This document shows positions 6,516-7,894 of a DNA stretch of 7,894 nt, piece by piece. Position 1 is the stretch's first letter. Each line of letters opens with the position of its first letter. The stretch lies in assembly GCA_023228185.1 (NCBI GenBank), contig JALOBQ010000043.1, forward strand, positions 1 to 7,894, read 5' to 3'. The notes beneath the pieces were generated by a model, which saw only the letters and a program-made list of their open reading frames with translations, ran no database searches and was not told the origin of the DNA. The stretch comes from Candidatus Omnitrophota bacterium (GTDB lineage Bacteria; Omnitrophota; Gorgyraeia; Gygaellales; Profunditerraquicolaceae). The translations under genes were made by a program, and so were the position numbers.

Positions 6516-7235
6516 TTAGTTTTCGAAACCCAGATAATCAGAAGCAGTGAACATAAAATCTACGCTACAATTCAATAAAGCCACGACAAAAAGTACCCAA
6601 TACAGGCCCTGGCCCTGGCTTATTATCAGTAAAGAATCCTTTGTAAAAAATATCGAAAAAAATACGGAAAAGCTGCCTGTAAATATAGAAAACATAAAAT
6701 AGGCAATAATCACCGTGATAGCATTATTAATACACCACTTAATATAAGTTTTAAAATGCTTCTTCTTGCCTAAGATTCTCATCCGAAAAGCAATCGATGA
6801 CAGCCATATCACGTTTACCGTCAAAAGAATAATAAACCACTGAAAAAAACGAAAAGAATTATCCGCACCTTCTCTTACCGCCAGGCACATCGTATAATAC
6901 GCGAAAGAATGAAATATGAGAAACGGAAAATCCACCATAAAAACCAACCAGCGCCATCTCGGCCTTTTCTCCGTAACCAGCGCCGCTGAAGATAGATTGC
7001 GGGTAGGAGCAAAGAAAAAACGGATCAACACAAAAGTGCTAATCACTAAAAGCGGTAAATTAATCCAGTTTCTCTGCCTGATTATGGCTTCTGCCGAAGA
7101 AGCAAAACCCCAAGCCATAAATATGGCATAAATAATTTCTGAACGGACGATGAAATCGTCAAACTTTTTATGCAGCGGCGCGCCGCAAACCGGACAGATT
7201 TTCTTATGGCTACCGCATGCATGACAATGTTCCAT
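6516..7235 (-). CDS. Zinc-ribbon membrane protein of unknown function
   Basis: 239 residues. The N-terminus has a zinc-ribbon-like knuckle pair, C4-x2-C7 and C14-x2-C17 (HCHACG, then CPVCG), expected to lie in the cytoplasm and bind one zinc. The rest is mostly hydrophobic, with about six predicted membrane segments: near residues 33-52, 57-76, 96-119, 129-150, 168-195 and 208-230. Basic loops such as RKRPRW-like EKRPRWRW and ILGKKKHFK lie between some of them. The start is well supported: AGGAG (7241-7245 on the complement) lies 5 nt before the ATG. The gene has its own terminator, so it is probably a single-gene unit. I do not recognise the family. Zinc-ribbon plus multi-pass membrane proteins are common and mostly uncharacterised in bacteria, and no substrate or partner can be inferred from its neighbours. 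Confidence 0.85.
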   Translation of the reverse strand: MEHCHACGSHKKICPVCGAPLHKKFDDFIVRSEIIYAIFMAWGFASSAEAIIRQRNWINLPLLVISTFVLIRFFFAPTRNLSSAALVTEKRPRWRWLVFMVDFPFLIFHSFAYYTMCLAVREGADNSFRFFQWFIILLTVNVIWLSSIAFRMRILGKKKHFKTYIKWCINNAITVIIAYFMFSIFTGSFSVFFSIFFTKDSLLIISQGQGLYWVLFVVALLNCSVDFMFTASDYLGFEN

Positions 7236-7275
7236 AAATTCTCCTGTCAGCTGGAAAAACTATATTCGTAAATTG

Positions 7276-7329
7276 ACGTTCTGCTACGCTCTACAACATG
7301 TAAAACTGCGGTGGGGCTACGCAGAACGT
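7276..7329. repeat. Palindromic intergenic repeat, relative of the element at 577-695
   Basis: ACGTTCTGC (7276-7284) pairs perfectly with GCAGAACGT (7321-7329), and pairing continues two bases with one bulge around an interior of about 36 nt. The right end continues to AGTAGAAC (7328-7335 on the complement), which can also pair with GTTCTACT just after the tRNA (7369-7376). Read on the minus strand, GTAGAACGTTCTGCGTAGCC resembles the arms of the other element, GTAGACAGTCTACGTAACTC. This fills most of the 140-bp gap between the tRNA-Ser and the membrane protein gene. Confidence 0.5.
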
Positions 7330-7375
7330 TCTACTAAGCCTTACCGCAATTTTAAAATCCCAGGGTGAAGTAGAA

Positions 7376-7460
7376 CGGAGAGGCAGGGATTCGAACCCTG
7401 GGAGACTTGCGCCTCACACGCTTTCCAGGCGTGCGCCTTAGACCGCTCAGCCACCTCTCC
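7376..7460 (-). tRNA. tRNA-Ser, anticodon GGA
   Basis: A complete class II cloverleaf. Acceptor stem GGAGAGG (7454-7460) pairs with CCTCTCC (7377-7383), and the discriminator base is G, as in serine tRNAs. Anticodon stem CACGC/GCGTG encloses loop CTGGAAA, giving anticodon GGA at 7424-7426 (reads UCC and UCU). The long variable arm (TGAGGCGCAAGTCTCC) is typical of serine. T arm CAGGG-TTCGAAT-CCCTG (7384-7400). CCA is not encoded. The first 18 nt of this tRNA are duplicated at 7849-7866. Confidence 0.95.
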
Positions 7461-7486
7461 AAAATTTACGCAGTAAATTTTGGATC
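7443..7486. repeat. Direct repeat copy A: tRNA-Ser 5' end plus AT-rich hairpin
   Basis: Consists of the first 18 nt of the tRNA gene (7443-7460, complement) joined to a perfect hairpin AAAATTTAC-GCA-GTAAATTTT (7461-7481) and GGATC. The same arrangement is found at 7849-7894, 406 bp away, with only extra A and T residues in the hairpin. The hairpin has A and T runs on both sides and could stop transcription from either direction, including read-through from the nuclease gene into the tRNA. Confidence 0.8.
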
Positions 7487-7515
7487 CCGAACCCTGCTTT
7501 TTAGGGTGAGGGATC
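7483..7515. repeat. Hairpin at the nuclease 3' end, inverted partner of 7792-7826
   Basis: GATCCC and GGGATC form the outer stem, ACCCT and AGGGT the inner stem, with a symmetric GA/GA internal loop and loop GCTTTTT. The stop codon of the nuclease gene (7501-7503) and the codons for its last residues, DPSP, lie in one arm. The same architecture, in opposite orientation, lies upstream of the gene. Confidence 0.7.
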
Positions 7516-7782
7516 TTTAACCATACTGCACAACCCTAATTTCTTCTTCCTGCTAAAACGCTTGAGCTCTAATTCACGCGCCCTGGCAAGATTGTAATTA
7601 GGGTTTATTTCTTTATAAACCAATCTAACTGGCTTTCTAAACCTTGTATACCGACACTTATCGCCATTATTGTGTTCGGCTATTCTACGATCTACGTCTA
7701 TTGCGATACCGACATACAGTGTTCTATCCCGGCACTCGGCTATATACACAAACCATGGATTATCATAGATACTCTTATCCAT
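7501..7782 (-). CDS. Small GIY-YIG nuclease domain protein
   Basis: 93 residues, essentially one GIY-YIG domain. FVYIAECRDRTLYVGIAIDV (11-30) holds the two tyrosine motifs (VYI with Y13; LYVG with Y23). The conserved arginine is in DVDRRIAEHNNG (R32/R33). The metal-binding glutamate is probably E70 in ARARELELKRFSRKKK. This is the layout of the YhbQ/UPF0213-like single-domain group, of which most members are uncharacterised. The GIY-YIG fold is known to cut DNA with one metal ion, and all key residues are present. The start is supported by AAAGG about 5 nt before the ATG at 7782. The C-terminal DPSP and stop are encoded by a hairpin. Nested repeats flank the gene, and no DNA-binding domain is attached. 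A mobile or repeat-associated nuclease is the likeliest context, but a domesticated repair role cannot be excluded. Confidence 0.88.
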   Translation of the reverse strand: MDKSIYDNPWFVYIAECRDRTLYVGIAIDVDRRIAEHNNGDKCRYTRFRKPVRLVYKEINPNYNLARARELELKRFSRKKKLGLCSMVKDPSP

Positions 7783-7791
7783 TAGCCTTTA

Positions 7792-7826
7792 GATCTCTCA
7801 CCCTCGCGTTGCTCGGGTTCGAGAAC
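7792..7826. repeat. Hairpin upstream of the nuclease gene, inverted partner of 7483-7515
   Basis: GATCTC-TC-ACCCT, a 9-nt loop, then CGGGT-TC-GAGAAC. This repeats the stem, two-base internal loop, stem plan of the hairpin at 7483-7515 read on the other strand. The most conserved part, AGATCTCTCACCCT (7791-7804), matches the complement of 7503-7516 at 13 of 14 positions. It is followed by another hairpin, ACATTTTTGC-TTAC-GCGAAAATGT (7825-7848). Confidence 0.65.
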
Positions 7827-7848
7827 ATTTTTGCTTACGCGAAAATGT

Positions 7849-7866
7849 CCGCTCAGCCACCTCTCC
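7849..7866 (-). pseudogene. Truncated tRNA-Ser 5' fragment
   Basis: An exact copy of the first 18 nt of the intact tRNA-Ser: GGAGAGGTGGCTGAGCGG. It diverges abruptly in the D loop into a hairpin (7825-7848). No anticodon, variable or T arm follows, so it is not a functional tRNA. Confidence 0.85.
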
Positions 7867-7894
7867 AAAAATTTACGCAGTAAATTTTTTGATC
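7849..7894. repeat. Direct repeat copy B, reaching the window end
   Basis: Same order as copy A: the tRNA-Ser 5' fragment, then a hairpin with a 10-bp stem (AAAAATTTAC-GCA-GTAAATTTTT, 7867-7889), then GATC. The window stops here, so the true right boundary is unknown. Confidence 0.8.

Noticed and set aside
7259..7264. TATAGT as -10 box for the membrane protein gene
   Set aside because: No acceptable -35 at the right distance; the upstream sequence is the palindromic repeat.
7644..7883. Plus-strand open frame over the nuclease gene and repeat B
   Set aside because: It reads through the antisense of the GIY-YIG gene, hairpins and the tRNA fragment, and has no recognisable protein motif.
7849..7894. 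Possible second tRNA-Ser gene
   Set aside because: Only the first 18 nt match; the rest of the cloverleaf is missing.
7443..7894. CRISPR-like direct repeats
   Set aside because: There are only two copies, 406 bp apart, with a gene between them and no spacer series.

Overview
All genes found here lie on the minus strand, so the window is described right to left in transcription order. The DNA is moderately AT-rich with long intergenic spacers, bacterial promoter-like sites and a bacterial tRNA-Ser. The 1867-residue protein in the middle has a signal-peptide-bearing N-terminal module and a C-terminal tail that I associate, from memory, with very large secreted-looking proteins of uncultured Candidatus Omnitrophota (PVC superphylum). 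That lineage call is an inference without a database search. The gene types alone fit many Gram-negative bacteria.

Right end (7376-7894): an intact tRNA-Ser(GGA) follows a small GIY-YIG nuclease gene. The nuclease gene sits inside a nested repeat structure. Outside are direct repeats of about 44 bp, each made of the first 18 nt of the tRNA-Ser plus an AT-rich hairpin. Inside them is a pair of related hairpins in inverted orientation. The downstream hairpin encodes the last residues and stop codon of the nuclease. The window ends inside the outer repeat. This looks like a small mobile or duplicated cassette.

Right centre (6421-7335): a palindromic intergenic element precedes a 239-residue gene with its own Shine-Dalgarno site. 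The product is a zinc-ribbon membrane protein of unknown function, and a good intrinsic terminator follows it. Next come a LacI-type operator-like palindrome and a sigma70-like promoter for the giant gene.

Centre (692-6295): one uninterrupted gene encodes a modular protein. In order it has a signal peptide, a conserved N-terminal module, a CheD-like cysteine deamidase domain, a helical-repeat region, an unassigned domain, a MidA/NDUFAF7-type SAM methyltransferase, a GNAT acetyltransferase and a conserved C-terminal tail. Four Ser-Ser-Pro-(Val/Ile/Leu) motifs lie at or near module boundaries. Their 12-nt coding sequences are nearly the same, including the choice of serine codons.

Left end (1-695): a 119-bp element with 24-bp inverted ends separates the giant gene from the next one and contributes the giant gene's stop codon. 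After it come a TTGACA promoter and the first 166 codons of an alpha-glucan phosphorylase, which leaves the window. Apart from this phosphorylase (storage-glucan breakdown), I see no metabolic pathway linking the neighbours. Separate promoters, a terminator and repeats suggest single-gene transcription units rather than an operon.
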